In this document: positions 42,091-51,097 of the stretch, piece by piece | Numbering within the stretch: the first letter of the stretch is position 1 | How the letters are laid out: each line of letters opens with the position of its first letter | Origin: Bradyrhizobium sp. BRP22 | GTDB lineage: Bacteria; Pseudomonadota; Alphaproteobacteria; Rhizobiales; Xanthobacteraceae | Length of the DNA: 64,000 bases | Direction: 5' to 3' | NCBI RefSeq assembly: GCF_020194175.1 | Contig: NZ_JADYVX010000030.1 | Location: 1-64,000 of the forward strand | Translations under genes and position numbers: made by a program | The notes under the pieces: generated by a model | Databases searched by the model: none | Told to the model about the DNA's origin: nothing | Seen by the model: only the letters and a program-made list of their open reading frames with translations

Positions 42091-43302
42091 TCAGTGCCCC
42101 ACCAGCGGGCAGCCTCCCTTGTCGAGCGGGCGGAACGCTTCGTCGCCCGGCACGGTGGCAAGCAGCTTGTAGAGGTCCCATTCGCCCTTGGATTCCGAGG
42201 GCTTCTTCACCTCGAACAGGTACATGTCGTGGACCATGCGCCCGTCGACGCGGATCTTGCCATTCTTGGCGAAGAAATCGTTCACCGGCGTCGCCCGCAT
42301 CTGCGCCATCACCTTCAGCGCTTCGTCGGAGCCGATGGCCTCGATTGCTTTCAAATAGTGCATCGTCGCCGAATAGAGTCCGGCCTGGATCATGGTCGGC
42401 ATGTGCCCGACCTTCTCGTTGAAGCGCTTTGAGAAGGCGCGTGTCTCGTCGTTCATGTCCCAGTAAAAGGCGTCGGTGACGATCAGGCCCTGGGTTGCCT
42501 GGATGCCGAGCGAATGCGTGTCGGTGATCTCCTGCAGCAGCGCGATCATCTTCTGGCCGCTCTGGGTGAGGCCGAATTCGGCGGCCTGCTTCAGCGCGTT
42601 GGTGGTGTCGCCGCCGGCATTCGCGAGCGCCACGACCTTGGCCTTCGAGGCCTGCGCCTGCAGCAGGAAGGAGGAGAAGTCGGAGGTGTTAAGCGGGTGG
42701 CGTACCTCGCCGAGCACCTTGCCGCCGCTCTCCTTGACGACATTGGCCGCGTCGCGCTGCAGCGCCATGCCGAAAGCATAGTCGGCGGTGACGAAGAACC
42801 AGGTGTCCTCGCCGCGCTTGACCATCGCCTTGCCGGCGACGTTCGACAGTGCGTAGGTGTCGTAGGTCCAGTGCACGGTGTTGGGCGAGCAGGCGATGCC
42901 GGTGAGGTCGGACGAGCCGCCGCCGGAATTGATGTTGATCTTGTTCTTCTCGCGCGTCAGCGCCGAGATCGGCAGCGCGACCGAGGAGGTCGGCACGTCG
43001 AAGATCGCGTCGACCTTCTCGTTATCGTACCAGTTCCTGGCAATGGCGACGCCGACATCCGGCTTGTTCTGATGGTCGGCGGAGACCACCTCGACCGGCT
43101 TGCCCCTCACCTTGCCGCCATAATCGGCGACCGCCATCTGCACCGCGGCGACCGACCCCTTGCCGGTGGCATCGGCATAGAGGCTGGACATGTCGGTCAG
43201 CACGCCGATCTTGACCACGTCATCGGAAATCTGGGCATTGGCGGCGCTACCGGAGGCGGCAAGCGCGAGACCCGCCGCAAGGGCGGCCGCGAGCGGTTTC
43301 AT
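42091..43302 (-). CDS. Branched-chain amino-acid-type ABC transporter binding protein (orphan)
   Basis: 403 aa from the ATG at 43302; the open frame extends further but lacks a signal peptide there. A signal peptide (KPLAAALAAGLALAASGSAA) precedes a type 1 periplasmic binding fold (IGVLTDMSSLYADATGKGSV, AVADYGGKVRGKPVEVVSAD, NSGGGSSDLTGIACSPN). Such proteins bind amino acids, amides or aromatic acids. No permease or ATPase gene is adjacent, so it must serve a transporter encoded elsewhere. Confidence 0.9.
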   Translation of the reverse strand: MKPLAAALAAGLALAASGSAANAQISDDVVKIGVLTDMSSLYADATGKGSVAAVQMAVADYGGKVRGKPVEVVSADHQNKPDVGVAIARNWYDNEKVDAIFDVPTSSVALPISALTREKNKININSGGGSSDLTGIACSPNTVHWTYDTYALSNVAGKAMVKRGEDTWFFVTADYAFGMALQRDAANVVKESGGKVLGEVRHPLNTSDFSSFLLQAQASKAKVVALANAGGDTTNALKQAAEFGLTQSGQKMIALLQEITDTHSLGIQATQGLIVTDAFYWDMNDETRAFSKRFNEKVGHMPTMIQAGLYSATMHYLKAIEAIGSDEALKVMAQMRATPVNDFFAKNGKIRVDGRMVHDMYLFEVKKPSESKGEWDLYKLLATVPGDEAFRPLDKGGCPLVGH

Positions 43303-43429
43303 CGTTTCTTCTCCCTGGCTTCTTGTTGAGGGCTTGGCGTCAACGCCGCCAGTTCTATCCGGTGCCACAGGAGCGGCAAAGCACAAGACCGCGAACAAGG
43401 TCGCAGGGGAGGTCTGCTTATACGCAGCC

Positions 43430-43524
43430 CGTAGCCCGGGCGGAGCGGAACGTGCAGCCCGGGACGTCCGCGTCCGCATTCACGAGCAGTCCCGGGTTAC
43501 GCTGTCGCTCCACCCGGTCTACGG
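43430..43524. repeat. Palindromic repeat (family C)
   Basis: GTAGCCCGGGCGGAGCGGAA at the left, TCGCTCCACCCGGTCTACGG at the right, with an inner CCCGGGA/TCCCGGG pair. Lies between the two leftward genes. Confidence 0.75.
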
Positions 43525-43551
43525 TGCTCCGCCTGAAAAAGGGGAGGTGAT

Positions 43552-45123
43552 CTACAGCGTCGGCAGCTTGTTGATGGAAACGTTGATCGCGCCTTCGGTC
43601 TCCACGATCACGCGCAGCGTCTTGGAATCGAAGGCGATGCCGGCAAGTCGCAGGCTGGTGATCTCGGTCGAAACCTTCACGCCGTCGTCGTTCTTCTGGT
43701 AATCGGCGATCGCGGCGGCGAGCTTCTGCCGGGCGTTGCTCGCGAACGGCTTCAGGTCGATGGTCATCTTCTCCGCCAATGCGTGCTGCAACTGCGGTAC
43801 CGCTGCGCGCGCCGCGGCGCCCAATAGGCCGAAGGCGGCCTCGGACTCGACTGCCAGTTCGATGTCGGTCAGCCGCATGATCTGCTGCGTCTGGTCCAGC
43901 ACCGGCCGTCCCCAAATGTGCACGGTGGCCTCGGCGCCGAAGCCGAAGAAGCTCTTCTTCTCCTTCGCGTTCACGAGCAGCGAGATCAGCAGGCGATCGC
44001 CGGAGGCCGCCACGCTCGCGTGCTTCACCGTGACGTCGACCGGACCGGAGCCATCCTCCGGGAAGGTCTTGCCGGCAAGCTGCGCCTCCAACAGCTTCGT
44101 CAGCGACACAAACGACATGTCGACCGGCATGCCGATGCTGACGTGGCCCGGCGTTTGCGGTCCGATCAGGATCGTGGCTGGGAACGGGCAGTCCGGCTTG
44201 GTCGGCGTCTCCGTGATCCGGGTTTCAGCTTCGATGCCGAGCGTCAGCGTCACCGCGGGGGCGTCGACCCGCGGCTGCGCTGCCAGCGCCCGGATCGGGC
44301 GAAGCTCCAGCCACAGCGGCGGCATGTTTGGGATGGCGCCCGCGCCCTGCAGCGGGATCGAGCGGCAGGCCTTCGCCCATTGCGTCCGTGCATTCTGCTC
44401 GAAGGTCGGATCGTTGCGCATCCGCGTCGATACGGCGTTGAGCTGGTCGGCGACCGTCTTGTCGATCAGCGGCTTGACTTGCGCCGGCACGTTGACGCGA
44501 GCGCCCGCGACCGACAGGCTGGTGTCGCCGAGATTGACCTGTCCCTGCAGATTGGGCTCGATGCGCCAGGCCACGGCCAGCCGTGGCCGCGAGGTGATGA
44601 CCACATTACCCCTGATCTCGGCGTTGGCATTGATCTGCTTGATGTTGATGTCGCCGATCTGCTTGGCGGCGTTGGCGCCGAGCAGGCTGCCAAGGGCGTC
44701 GCCGATCGCGCCCGTCGCCTTCGCCGAGAGTGACCCCGTGACGTTCAGCATGCCCGTGAGCGGCGTGGAGAGCGACAGTACGTCGTCCGCACCGGTTGCT
44801 GCGATCGGCCCGCGCGACGCTTGCCAGCCGATATCGGCGTTCTGCAGGATCTGCTGCACCGGGTTGTCGGCCTTGCCGCTGAAATTCTTCGGCGCGCCGC
44901 GGTCGGCGGCGTCGCGGATCGCTGACAGCGAAACGGCGATCGGCGCCATCACCACCGAGCTGCGCGGCGCCGATGGCAGCGGCGGCAATTCGGCAAGCGG
45001 CGGTGCGGGCATGGTCGCACGCGGCGCCAGCCAATCCATGGCCTTCAGGCTGATCAGGAACGACGCCGCAACCACCACGACGCCGATCAGTATCGTCTTC
45101 GGACGCATCGCCAGACGCATCAT
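43552..45123 (-). CDS. DUF4403 membrane-anchored protein
   Basis: 523 aa. A single N-terminal membrane helix (TILIGVVVVAASFLISLKAM) is followed by a proline-rich stretch and a long beta-rich periplasmic part. ITSRPRLAVAWRIEPNLQGQ, PVDMSFVSLTKLLEAQLAGK and ISLLVNAKEKKSFFGFGAEA fit DUF4403, a family of unknown function related to lipid-binding TULIP-like folds (uncertain). It is separated from the downstream binding protein by a repeat and is probably a single gene. Confidence 0.8.
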   Translation of the reverse strand: MMRLAMRPKTILIGVVVVAASFLISLKAMDWLAPRATMPAPPLAELPPLPSAPRSSVVMAPIAVSLSAIRDAADRGAPKNFSGKADNPVQQILQNADIGWQASRGPIAATGADDVLSLSTPLTGMLNVTGSLSAKATGAIGDALGSLLGANAAKQIGDINIKQINANAEIRGNVVITSRPRLAVAWRIEPNLQGQVNLGDTSLSVAGARVNVPAQVKPLIDKTVADQLNAVSTRMRNDPTFEQNARTQWAKACRSIPLQGAGAIPNMPPLWLELRPIRALAAQPRVDAPAVTLTLGIEAETRITETPTKPDCPFPATILIGPQTPGHVSIGMPVDMSFVSLTKLLEAQLAGKTFPEDGSGPVDVTVKHASVAASGDRLLISLLVNAKEKKSFFGFGAEATVHIWGRPVLDQTQQIMRLTDIELAVESEAAFGLLGAAARAAVPQLQHALAEKMTIDLKPFASNARQKLAAAIADYQKNDDGVKVSTEITSLRLAGIAFDSKTLRVIVETEGAINVSINKLPTL

Positions 45124-45250
45124 CCCCCCAGGTCGAGAAGCCCCCGATTCGCTTATTATAGGGAAGGGGAAAGATGCGCCAGTGCGGCGGACCGGTGTCC
45201 GCGCTGCGGCGTTTCTGGGTCGGACGCTGCTGGCTGAGCATGCCCGGTGC

Positions 45251-45341
45251 GTAGCCCGGGTGAAGCCTCAGCGTAACCCGGGATTGTGGCAAACGTTGAT
45301 GCAGATGTCCCGGGTTACGCGTTCGCTCCACCCTGGCTACG
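45251..45341. repeat. Palindromic repeat (family C)
   Basis: GTAGCCCGGGTGAAGC at the left and CGCTCCACCCTGGCTACG at the right, with GTAACCCGGGA and TCCCGGGTTAC inside. In the gap between two leftward genes. Confidence 0.75.
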
Positions 45342-45408
45342 AGAGTCCACGAAATGAGAATGGCCCCGACCAGCGCCGGAGCCATTCTTGAACTTGTTCT
45401 TTCAATGC

Positions 45409-46095
45409 TTACCGCACGGTCGTACCGAGATCGGCGCGGCGGTCGGTCATCGGCAGCACGATCACCTTGGTTCCGACATTAACCCGCGAATAGAGGTCGA
45501 TCACGTCTTCGTTGGTCAGCCGCAGGCAGCCGGAGGAAACGTGGGTGCCGATCGTCTCCGGCGCATTGGTGCCATGGATGCGATAGATTGTGCCGCCGAG
45601 ATACATGGCGCGGGCGCCGAGCGGGTTGCCGGGGCCGCCGGCCATGTGGCGCGGCAGGTAGGGCTGGCGGGCGATCATCTCCCGCGGCGGGATCCAATCT
45701 GGCCATTCCGCCTTCCTGGTGATGGTCTGGACGCCGGACCAGGTGAAGCCGTCGCGGCCGACGCCGATGCCATAGCGGATCGCCTGGCCATTGCCGAGCA
45801 CGTAATAGAGGTAAGTGTGCGGGGTATCGATGATGATGGTGCCGGGCGCCTCGCGCGTCGCGTAATTGACGATCTGGCGGCGCAGGCGCGCGGGCAGTTC
45901 GAACCGGCCCTGATCCTGCGGCGGCGCAGCTTCCGTGGGAGGCGGCGGGGCGGCTTCGGTCGGCGGCGTCATGATGAACGGGAAGAACGGCAACGGCGCG
46001 GCCGCGCTCGATGTGGAAAAGCCAATGGTACCAATCGCCAGCGCGCCCAAAGCGGCGGCGGCCAAACGCGCATTTCGCTTAATGGAATTAATCAT
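45409..46095 (-). CDS. L,D-transpeptidase (YkuD domain)
   Basis: 228 aa. A signal peptide is followed by a Pro-rich linker with the octamer PPTEAAPP twice in tandem, then the YkuD domain (about 85-220). The catalytic motif HGTNAPETIGTHVSSGCLR has the expected His and Cys. The enzyme makes 3-3 crosslinks in peptidoglycan or attaches proteins to it. Rhizobiales carry many such paralogues. Single gene. Confidence 0.92.
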   Translation of the reverse strand: MINSIKRNARLAAAALGALAIGTIGFSTSSAAAPLPFFPFIMTPPTEAAPPPPTEAAPPQDQGRFELPARLRRQIVNYATREAPGTIIIDTPHTYLYYVLGNGQAIRYGIGVGRDGFTWSGVQTITRKAEWPDWIPPREMIARQPYLPRHMAGGPGNPLGARAMYLGGTIYRIHGTNAPETIGTHVSSGCLRLTNEDVIDLYSRVNVGTKVIVLPMTDRRADLGTTVR

Positions 46096-46382
46096 TGTCG
46101 ACCCCTGTCTGACTACGCCCTGTTGCGCCGTTTGTGGCGCGTCGTTGGGACCATTCAGTACAGGTCAAGCGTTTCGGGACGTTTGCACGAAATCGCCAAA
46201 ATGGTTTCGTGGGGATAAGGAATTGTTTCGTTAAGATTTCGTCGCTGCATTTCGTCGCTGTGCCCGGCTGCCCAACCTACGTTCTTGACTCGCCGTTTCC
46301 GTCGCGGGCAAAGTGTTGGTGCAATTAGAAGAAAAACAAACGCATCAGGCAGAAAAGGCCTTTTGCGGCAGGGAGTTTAAAA

Positions 46383-47597
46383 ATGAAGCCATTCTTGAAA
46401 TGGTTCGCAGCCGCGAGCATTCTCGGTCTCGGTATTTCCACCCAAACCGCTTTAGCCCAGCAGCCCATCCGTATCGGTGTGCCGACCTCAATCCAGCTCC
46501 AGGTCGGACGCGACACCCAGAATGCAGCGAAGCTGGCGGCCGACGAGATTAACGCCAAGGGCGGCGTTCTCGGGCGCAAGCTCGAGATCATCGTCGCCGA
46601 CGAAACCGAGAACCCCGAACAGGGGATCGCCGCGATCAAGAAGCTCACCGCCGACGACAAGGTGGACGTGCTGATCGGCGGCTACACCTCTGGCGTCACG
46701 CTCGCGCAATTGCCGCACATCTCCCGCGCCAAGACCATCTATATCGGGGTCGGCGCCGCGTCGCCCGCGATCACCGCGAAGGTGAAGGCCGACTACGACA
46801 ATTACAAGTATATTTTCCGGGCCTTCCCGGTCAACGCGGCGCACCAGGCCCGCGCGCTTGTCGACTTCATCAACGGCAAGCTCAAGAACGACATGAAATA
46901 CACCAAGATCGCGATCGTCGGCGAGAACGCGAAATGGGTGCAGGATCTGGTGCCGATCCTCAAGAAGGGTGCGATCGACGGCGGCACCGAGGTGAAGCTC
47001 GCGGAATTCTTCGACACCTCGACCGCGGATTTCTCGCCGCTGTTCGCCAAGGTCAAGGACAGCGGCGCGCAGTACCTGATCGTGATCCTGTCGCACGCCT
47101 CCTCCGACGTGTTCGTCAAGCAGTGGCATGACGCGCAGGTGCCGATCCCGATCGGCGGCATCGACGTCAAGAGCCAGGACGCCGACTTCTTCACCCGCGT
47201 CGGCGGCAAGGCCAACAGCGAGACGGTGGGCATGTTCGCAATCCGCGCGCCGCTGACGCCGAAGACCATTCCGTTCTGGGATGAGTTCGTGAAACGCTAC
47301 GGCACCGCGCCGGTCTATACCGGCATCGGCGCCTATGACGCGGTCTATGTCTATGCTGACGCGGTCGCCCGCGCCAAGTCGACCGAGGCCGACGCCGTCA
47401 TCAAGGAGCTTGAGAAGACCGACCATGTCGGCATCGCCGGCAAGCTGGTGTTCGACGAGCTGCATGACGTCAAAGCCGGCCCCGGCCTGCAGAACCTCTT
47501 GTTCGTGCAGTGGCAGCCGAATGGCGAGCGCGTCGTGGTCTGGCCGAAGGAATCGGCCACCGGCAAGATGATCGCTCCGCCCTGGATGAGCAACTGA
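46383..47597 (+). CDS. Branched-chain amino-acid-type ABC transporter binding protein
   Basis: 404 aa. Signal peptide KPFLKWFAAASILGLGISTQ cut after LAQ, then a type 1 binding fold: IRIGVPTSIQLQVGRDTQN, ADEINAKGGVLGRKLEIIVAD and GGYTSGVTLAQLPHISRAKT. It is the first gene of the operon with livH, livM, livG and livF. The ligand is probably a branched-chain or related amino acid or amide. AGGGAG is upstream of the ATG. Confidence 0.92.
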   Translation: MKPFLKWFAAASILGLGISTQTALAQQPIRIGVPTSIQLQVGRDTQNAAKLAADEINAKGGVLGRKLEIIVADETENPEQGIAAIKKLTADDKVDVLIGGYTSGVTLAQLPHISRAKTIYIGVGAASPAITAKVKADYDNYKYIFRAFPVNAAHQARALVDFINGKLKNDMKYTKIAIVGENAKWVQDLVPILKKGAIDGGTEVKLAEFFDTSTADFSPLFAKVKDSGAQYLIVILSHASSDVFVKQWHDAQVPIPIGGIDVKSQDADFFTRVGGKANSETVGMFAIRAPLTPKTIPFWDEFVKRYGTAPVYTGIGAYDAVYVYADAVARAKSTEADAVIKELEKTDHVGIAGKLVFDELHDVKAGPGLQNLLFVQWQPNGERVVVWPKESATGKMIAPPWMSN

Positions 47598-47618
47598 TCG
47601 CGTCTGTTCTCGCTGGGC

Positions 47619-47676
47619 GACCGGCCCGCTTCGGTGTGGCCGGTCGACCAGAGCTTCGGTTCTGCAGAACCGAAGC
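47619..47676 (+). terminator. Two stem-loops between the binding-protein gene and livH
   Basis: GACCGGCC (47619-47626) pairs with GGCCGGTC (47638-47645), then GCTTCGGTTCTG pairs with CAGAACCGAAGC (47653-47676) as a perfect 24-base palindrome. Together they may limit read-through or protect the upstream message. Confidence 0.6.
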
Positions 47677-47741
47677 CTGGATTCATGTTTTGACGCGTTT
47701 TCTTCACGCGAACCGGTATCCACTTCGCTCGAAAACGCTCT
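47650..47741. repeat. Interspersed repeat (family B) inside the liv operon
   Basis: Contains TGACGCGTTTTCTTCACGCG and CTCGAAAACGCTCT, same orientation as 26316-26414 and inverted relative to 5957-6056. Includes the second stem-loop above. Confidence 0.75.
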
Positions 47742-47773
47742 AACGCGCTCTCGCGACGTTCTACAGGGATAAC

Positions 47774-48628
47774 ATGCTTGAAATTCTGATCTATGGCGCG
47801 GTGTCGAGCGCGATCTACGCCATGCTCGCGGTCGGCTTCACGCTGATCTTCGGTGTGGCGCGGATTCTCAATCTCGCGCATGGCGCGTTCTATGCGCTCG
47901 GCGCCTATGCAGCCTATGTCTTCACCGGCGTATTGCATTGGCCATTGCTCATCGCGGCGCCGCTCGCGGTGCTCCTGGTCGCGCTGTTCGGCGTGTTGAT
48001 GGAGCGGTTCCTGGTTCGCCCGCTGCGCTATTCGCAGCTCGCGGTCCTGATGATCACGCTCTCGGTGTCGCTCGCGGTCGAGCAGGGGCTGTTCATCACC
48101 TTCGGTTCCGAATATCGCAACGTGCCGTCCTTCGTGGCGGACAAGATTTCGATCGGCGGCGTCGACATCGGCGGGCAGCGGCTGCTTGCGCTGATCGCGG
48201 GCGTGCTGGTGCTCCTCCTGCTGTGGCTGTTCATCCAGCGCACACGGCTCGGGGCAGCCATCCTCGCGGTGTCGCAGGATCCGGAGGCCGCGCAATATAT
48301 GGGCATTCCCACCAACCGCATCTTCTCGGTCGTGATGGCGATCTCGGCCGGCACCGCGGCACTCGCGGGCGTGCTGGTTTCGCCGTTCCTTACGGTGCAG
48401 CCGACCATGGGACTGCTGCCGATGGTGAAGGCGTTCGCCATCGTCATCGTCGGCGGGCTCGGATCGATCCCGGGCAGCATCCTGGCCGCGCTCCTGCTCG
48501 GCTATTCCGAGACCATCGTCGCCTATCTCATTTCGTCCTCGTGGACCGAACTGGTGTCGCTGGTTGCCGTCGTCGTTACCTTGATGATCAAGCCGTCCGG
48601 ATTGCTCGGCCGGCGGGCGGCGTTCTGA
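47774..48628 (+). CDS. livH: Branched-chain amino-acid-type ABC permease LivH
   Basis: 284 aa, about 8 membrane helices. GFTLIFGVARILNLAHGAFY near the N-terminus and the coupling-loop region AVSQDPEAAQYMGIPTNRIF plus VIVGGLGSIPGS are typical of LivH. With LivM it forms the membrane channel. Its TGA overlaps the livM ATG (TGATG). Confidence 0.92.
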   Translation: MLEILIYGAVSSAIYAMLAVGFTLIFGVARILNLAHGAFYALGAYAAYVFTGVLHWPLLIAAPLAVLLVALFGVLMERFLVRPLRYSQLAVLMITLSVSLAVEQGLFITFGSEYRNVPSFVADKISIGGVDIGGQRLLALIAGVLVLLLLWLFIQRTRLGAAILAVSQDPEAAQYMGIPTNRIFSVVMAISAGTAALAGVLVSPFLTVQPTMGLLPMVKAFAIVIVGGLGSIPGSILAALLLGYSETIVAYLISSSWTELVSLVAVVVTLMIKPSGLLGRRAAF

Positions 48629-49557
48629 TGAAGCAGCTTTCCATCGTCGACCTTTCCGGCGCCATCGTCGTCGTCGCGTTGCTGGCGCTCGCGCCGGTGC
48701 TGCTCAACAGCAACTATTTCACGGGCGTCCTCACGGTCTGCGTGATCTACGCGATCTGGGCGGCGAGCTGGGACTTCATGTCCGGGCTCACTGGCCGCGA
48801 GAATTTCGGGCACTCGCTGTTCATCGGCGCCGGCGCCTATACGGCCGGCTTCCTTGCCACCGTCTGGTACGCCAATCCCTGGTACAGCCTGCCGACGGCG
48901 GTGGTGGTCGCGGTCGCTTTCAGTCTCATCGTCGGCTTCCCGACGTTGCGGCTGCGCGGGCCGTATTTCGCGCTCGCCATGCTGTCGGCCTCCGCCATCA
49001 TGCAGCGGCTCTGCCTGATCTTCTGGGAGTATAGCGGTGGCGAGGAGGGGCTCTATGGCCTCGATCCGCTGATCCAGTCGCCGCTGCACTACTACTGGTT
49101 CGTGCTGGCGATCCTGGTCGCGGCGGTCGCGATCCTCACCGCGCTGGCGCAATCGCATTGGGGGCTCCTGCTGCGCGCGATCCGCGGCGACGAGGCGACC
49201 TGCCAGGCCGCCGGCATCAATGTCACCTTCTACAAGATCGCCTCGCTGACGATCAGCGCGGCCTTCGCCGGCCTCGGCGGCGCGCTCTATGCGCACTATC
49301 AGTTGCAGGTCAGCCCGCCGCTGTTCTCGGTCGTGGTGTCGATCACGGTCATTATCATGGTCTATGTCGGCGGCATCGGCTCGATCTACGGGCCGGCGCT
49401 CGGGGCGATCATGCTGACGCTGCTGACGGAGCTTCTGCGCACATTCGGCGAATACCGGCTCTGGGTCTATACGCTGACCTTGATGCTGATCCTGTTCTTC
49501 CTGCCCAACGGGCTGATCGCACCGCTGTGGCGGCGGCTGACGGAGCGCTTCCGATGA
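48628..49557 (+). CDS. livM: Branched-chain amino-acid-type ABC permease LivM
   Basis: 309 aa from the ATG at 48628, coupled to livH. About 9-10 membrane helices; AIWAASWDFMSGLTGRENFG, AIRGDEATCQAAGINVTFYK and YVGGIGSIYGPALGAI mark the family. An open frame extends upstream through livH but is not used. Overlaps livG by ATGA. Confidence 0.92.
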   Translation: MKQLSIVDLSGAIVVVALLALAPVLLNSNYFTGVLTVCVIYAIWAASWDFMSGLTGRENFGHSLFIGAGAYTAGFLATVWYANPWYSLPTAVVVAVAFSLIVGFPTLRLRGPYFALAMLSASAIMQRLCLIFWEYSGGEEGLYGLDPLIQSPLHYYWFVLAILVAAVAILTALAQSHWGLLLRAIRGDEATCQAAGINVTFYKIASLTISAAFAGLGGALYAHYQLQVSPPLFSVVVSITVIIMVYVGGIGSIYGPALGAIMLTLLTELLRTFGEYRLWVYTLTLMLILFFLPNGLIAPLWRRLTERFR

Positions 49558-50297
49558 GCGCCATTCTTGAAGTAAAGGATCTCTCCAAGCGCTTCGGTGG
49601 CCTCACGGCTACCAAGAATGTCAGCTTCTCGCTGGAGTCCGGCGAGCTCACCGGCATTCTCGGGCCGAACGGCGCCGGCAAGACCACGCTGTTCAACCTG
49701 CTCACCGGCTTCATCGCCGCCGACTCCGGCAGCGTCCTGTTCGAGGGTCAGGAGTTGCGGGGATTGGCGCCGCACAAGATCGTCAACCGCGGCGTCGCCC
49801 GCACCTTCCAGCTCACGCGGCCCTTCCTCGGCATGACGGTGCTGGAGAACGTCGTCGTCGCCTGCCTGTCGCCGCGGGCGCGCGACGCGCATGACAAGGA
49901 GGCGCGTGCGCAGGAGCTGCTCGACCATGTCGGGCTTGGGTCCAAGGCGCGCGAGCCGGTGGAGACGCTGCCCTATGGCGACCTCCGGCGGCTGGAGATC
50001 GCGCGTGCGCTCGCCACCCAGCCGAACCTGCTGCTGCTCGACGAGCCCTTCGCAGGGCTCGGCAGCAGCGAGATCGAGCCTTTGGCGCAATTGATCAAGC
50101 GGCTGCACCGCGAGCAGAAGCTGACGATCCTCTTGATCGAGCACAAGCTGCGGGAGTTCATGGCGCTGGTGTCGCGCGTCATCGCGATCGATTTCGGCGA
50201 GATCATCGCGATCGCGCCGCCGGCCGAGATCGTACGCAACCCGCGCGTGATCGAGGCCTATATCGGGAAAACGGAGGCTGCCCATGCCTCTGCTTGA
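49554..50297 (+). CDS. livG: Branched-chain amino-acid-type ABC ATPase LivG
   Basis: 247 aa. Walker A GPNGAGKTT, a signature of the LivG kind (LPYGDLRRLEIARAL instead of LSGGQ), Walker B LLLLDEPFAGL, then the LivG C-terminal tail FGEIIAIAPPAEIVRNPRVI. Drives import with LivF. Overlaps livM at the 5' end and livF by 14 bases. Confidence 0.93.
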   Translation: MSAILEVKDLSKRFGGLTATKNVSFSLESGELTGILGPNGAGKTTLFNLLTGFIAADSGSVLFEGQELRGLAPHKIVNRGVARTFQLTRPFLGMTVLENVVVACLSPRARDAHDKEARAQELLDHVGLGSKAREPVETLPYGDLRRLEIARALATQPNLLLLDEPFAGLGSSEIEPLAQLIKRLHREQKLTILLIEHKLREFMALVSRVIAIDFGEIIAIAPPAEIVRNPRVIEAYIGKTEAAHASA

Positions 50298-50991
50298 AGT
50301 GAAAGATCTCAGCGTCCGCTACGGCAAGGCGCTGGCCGTCGAGCAGGTCAGCGTCACCGTCGACAAAGGCGAGCTGGTCGGCGTGCTCGGACCGAACGGC
50401 GCCGGCAAGACCACGCTGTTGAAAGCGATCTCGCGCGCCATCGGCTCGACCGGCACGTTGAAATTCAAGGGCGAGACGCTGGAGCGGCTGCCGCCTTATG
50501 ACGTCGTCGCCCGCGGCATCTGCCATTGCCCCGAGGGACGGCGGCTGTTCCCCGAACTGTCTGTCCTGAAGAACCTGCAGCTCGGCGCCTATCTCAGGAG
50601 CAACAAGGCCGAGATTGCCGAAGATCTCGAACGCGTGTTCGCGCTGTTCCCGGTGCTGAAGGAGCGACAGCAGCAGCAGTCGAGCACGCTCTCCGGCGGC
50701 GAGCAGCAGATGGTGGCGATCGGCCGCGCCATGATGGGGCGGCCGGAATTGCTGCTGCTCGACGAGCCCTCGGTCGGCATCGCGCCGCGGCTGAAGGGCC
50801 TGATTTTCGACGCCATCGAGAAGATCAGGAAGGACGGCACCGCGATCCTGATCGTCGAGCAGGACGCCACCGCGACCCTGCGTATCGCCGATCGTGTCTA
50901 CGTGCTCGAACACGGCCGCACCGTCCGCGAAGGTCGCGCAAAAGAACTCGCCGGCGACGAATATATCCGGCAGGTGTATCTGGGTGTTTGA
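50284..50991 (+). CDS. livF: Branched-chain amino-acid-type ABC ATPase LivF
   Basis: 235 aa. Walker A GPNGAGKTT, CHCPEGRRLFPELSV, signature LSGGEQQMVAIGRAM, Walker B LLLLDEPSVGI. Last gene of the operon; a family C palindrome follows its stop and separates it from the convergent TAXI gene. Confidence 0.93.
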   Translation: MPLLEVKDLSVRYGKALAVEQVSVTVDKGELVGVLGPNGAGKTTLLKAISRAIGSTGTLKFKGETLERLPPYDVVARGICHCPEGRRLFPELSVLKNLQLGAYLRSNKAEIAEDLERVFALFPVLKERQQQQSSTLSGGEQQMVAIGRAMMGRPELLLLDEPSVGIAPRLKGLIFDAIEKIRKDGTAILIVEQDATATLRIADRVYVLEHGRTVREGRAKELAGDEYIRQVYLGV

Positions 50992-50994
50992 GCT

Positions 50995-51086
50995 CGTAGC
51001 CCGGGTGGAGCGAAGCGAAACCCGGGACCGCTCGTAAACAAGGACGCAGACGTCCCGGGTTGCGCTGCGCTCCACCCGGGCTGCGG
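50995..51086. repeat. Palindromic repeat (family C) after livF
   Basis: CGTAGCCCGGGTGGAGCG at the left, CGCTCCACCCGGGCTGCGG at the right. Between convergent genes, a possible two-way terminator. Confidence 0.75.
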
Positions 51087-51097
51087 ATCGTTATCTT

